Shown here piece by piece: positions 38,987 through 39,745 of a stretch of 39,745 nucleotides of DNA. A model generated the notes under the pieces. The model was not told the origin of the DNA, searched no databases, and worked only from the letters and a program-made list of their open reading frames with translations. Location: positions 1 to 39,745 of the forward strand of contig JAEEKA010000119.1 in the NCBI GenBank assembly GCA_016282135.1, read 5' to 3'. How positions within the stretch are numbered: position 1 is the first letter of the stretch; every line of letters starts with the position of its first letter. A program made the position numbers and the translations under genes. The stretch is from Oscillospiraceae bacterium (GTDB lineage Bacteria; Bacillota; Clostridia; Oscillospirales; Oscillospiraceae).

Positions 38987-39244
38987 ATGGAATACAGCAC
39001 CCAGGTAGATATGATTTCTGTCTGCAATGCCGACGGCAGCTTCCAGCCTCTGCGCTTCCGCTTTGAGGATCGGGATCAGCAGATCCGCCGGGTTCAGGTG
39101 CTGGAGGTCCTGGCCTGCCGGGAGATCAAATACGTGACGGTGGAGGCCTATGAATACACCTGCCGAGCCCGCACCGAGGATCGGGAAACCCTGGTGCGGG
39201 TTCGCTACGCCGTCCGAAGCCACCGTTGGAGCCTGTGTCAGTAG
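38987..39244 (+). CDS. 85-residue conserved-looking protein of unknown function
   Basis: 85 residues, not recognised. Mostly alternating hydrophobic and charged strands (VDMISVCNADGSFQPLRFRF, then QQIRRVQVLEVLACREIKYV) and an Arg/aromatic-rich end (RVRYAVRSHRWSL); no membrane segment or signal. It looks like a small beta-rich nucleic-acid- or protein-binding fold. The ATG at 38987 follows GGGAGGTG; a GTG at 38978 is inside that site. A consensus promoter supports good expression. It is divergent from bioY, but the BirA box ends 30 bases before its -35 box, so joint control is uncertain. Confidence 0.7.
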   Translation: MEYSTQVDMISVCNADGSFQPLRFRFEDRDQQIRRVQVLEVLACREIKYVTVEAYEYTCRARTEDRETLVRVRYAVRSHRWSLCQ

Positions 39245-39263
39245 TGCAAACAGGGCGTAGAAA

Positions 39264-39306
39264 GGGGAGGCGGTTCCCTGCCTTGCGGCGAGGAACCGCC
39301 CCCGTC
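39264..39306 (+). terminator. Hairpin between convergent genes at the right end
   Basis: GGGAGGCGGTTCC (about 39266-39277) pairs with GGAACCGCCCCC (39292-39303) with one bulge; loop of about 14 bases. Only a weak T run follows. A probable terminator for the 85-residue protein gene. Confidence 0.6.
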
Positions 39307-39349
39307 TGGGTTTTGCCGGCAGATTGCCGACGCTACAGTTCTGTGCTGC

Positions 39350-39745
39350 TTACAGCTTCTCAAAGTCGGCGGGGCCGTGCTTGCAGAGGGGGCAGACGAA
39401 GTCGTCGGGGAGCTCCTCGCCCTCATAGACGTAGCCGCAGACCTTGCAGACCCAGCCCTTCTTGGCTTCCGTCTCTGGCTTGGGCTTCACGTTGGCCTGG
39501 TAGTAGGTATAGGTTATGGTCTCCTTGTCGGAGAGCACCCGGGCCTCGGTGACGGTGCAGATGAACATGCCGTGGGTGTCCAGGTCCACGTACTGCTCTA
39601 CCTTCAGGCTCATAAAGGCGTTGATGTATTTGGGCAGGAAGATCAGGCCGTTGTCGGAGCGCAGAGGCTCGCAGTCGGCGAACTTGTCCACGTCCCGGCC
39701 GGACTGGAAGCCGAAGTGCTGGAAGACCTTGAAGGGGGCCTCCAC
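39350..39745 (-). CDS. Flavin reductase-like/rubredoxin fusion protein (cut by window edge)
   Basis: The C-terminal 131 residues of a protein whose start lies beyond the window. The first part belongs to a flavin reductase-like FMN-binding domain (DCEPLRSDNGLIFLP, then DTHGMFICTVTEARVL). The last 40 residues are a rubredoxin domain with two iron-binding CxxC pairs (WVCKVCGYVYEGEELPDDF, then CPLCKHG). This is the layout of high-molecular-weight rubredoxin (Hrb), which passes electrons in anaerobes, for example to flavodiiron oxygen or NO reductases. The stop is at 39350-39352. Confidence 0.9.
   Translation of the reverse strand: MEAPFKVFQHFGFQSGRDVDKFADCEPLRSDNGLIFLPKYINAFMSLKVEQYVDLDTHGMFICTVTEARVLSDKETITYTYYQANVKPKPETEAKKGWVCKVCGYVYEGEELPDDFVCPLCKHGPADFEKL

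Overview
The window looks like a chromosomal segment of a GC-rich, low-oxygen Firmicute, most likely an Oscillospiraceae/Ruminococcaceae-type gut Clostridium. This is inferred from several things: a Prp protease between L21 and L27 with an N-terminally extended L27; paired GlgC/GlgD; a one-chain iron-sulfur L-serine dehydratase; QueH, BioY, a YitT-type protein and a rubredoxin-type flavoprotein; consensus sigma-A promoters; and intergenic spaces full of short palindromic repeats. No species can be named from the sequence alone.

Layout. 1-600: the cut-off start of an IS481-type transposase, then a repeat-filled spacer. 600-2600: a YwaF-like membrane protein and a lipoprotein, convergent across a cluster of five perfect hairpins. 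2760-5570 (minus): dusB, an ECF sigma factor and its zinc-binding anti-sigma factor, with overlapping stop and start codons. 5716-5945: tRNA-Lys(CTT) and tRNA-Glu(CTC). 6138-9476 (plus): an unknown membrane protein, a PanE-like reductase and three GNAT acetyltransferases. 9619-15374 (minus): the glycogen operon glgB-glgC-glgD-glgA. 15603-18804 (plus): an M42 and an S9 peptidase. 18805-19919: repeats, a TPR gene remnant and a secreted SH3-domain protein. 20048-21465 (minus): a PlsC-like protein and a PAP2 phosphatase, probably for lipid metabolism. 21689-24100 (plus): rplU-prp-rpmA-obgE. 24467-27516 (minus): proS, a YitT-family protein and a small membrane protein. 27656-27823: an overlooked 55-residue ribbon-helix-helix-like ORF. 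28090-32495 (minus): sbcD-sbcC. 32687-33895: L-serine dehydratase. 34113-34186: tRNA-Gly(CCC). 34263-36780 (minus): DUF4342-like protein, response regulator and histidine kinase. 36903-38815 (minus): a conserved HTH-like protein, queH and bioY. 38987-39244: an 85-residue protein divergent from bioY. 39350-end: a flavin reductase/rubredoxin protein cut by the window edge.

No phage, CRISPR array, toxin-antitoxin pair or defence island is visible. The less expected content is regulatory and repetitive: a textbook BirA operator covering the bioY -35 box; a 13-bp hairpin that contains the queH promoter and could mask its ribosome site in read-through RNA; direct boxes upstream of the two-component operon; a hairpin family whose stem changes on both strands while its loop stays constant; and mosaics of REP-like hairpins with three-base loops. 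I see no clear, wholly new multi-gene system. The best leads are these repeats, the DUF4342/two-component operon, the PlsC-like protein lacking the family Asp, and the unassigned small proteins.
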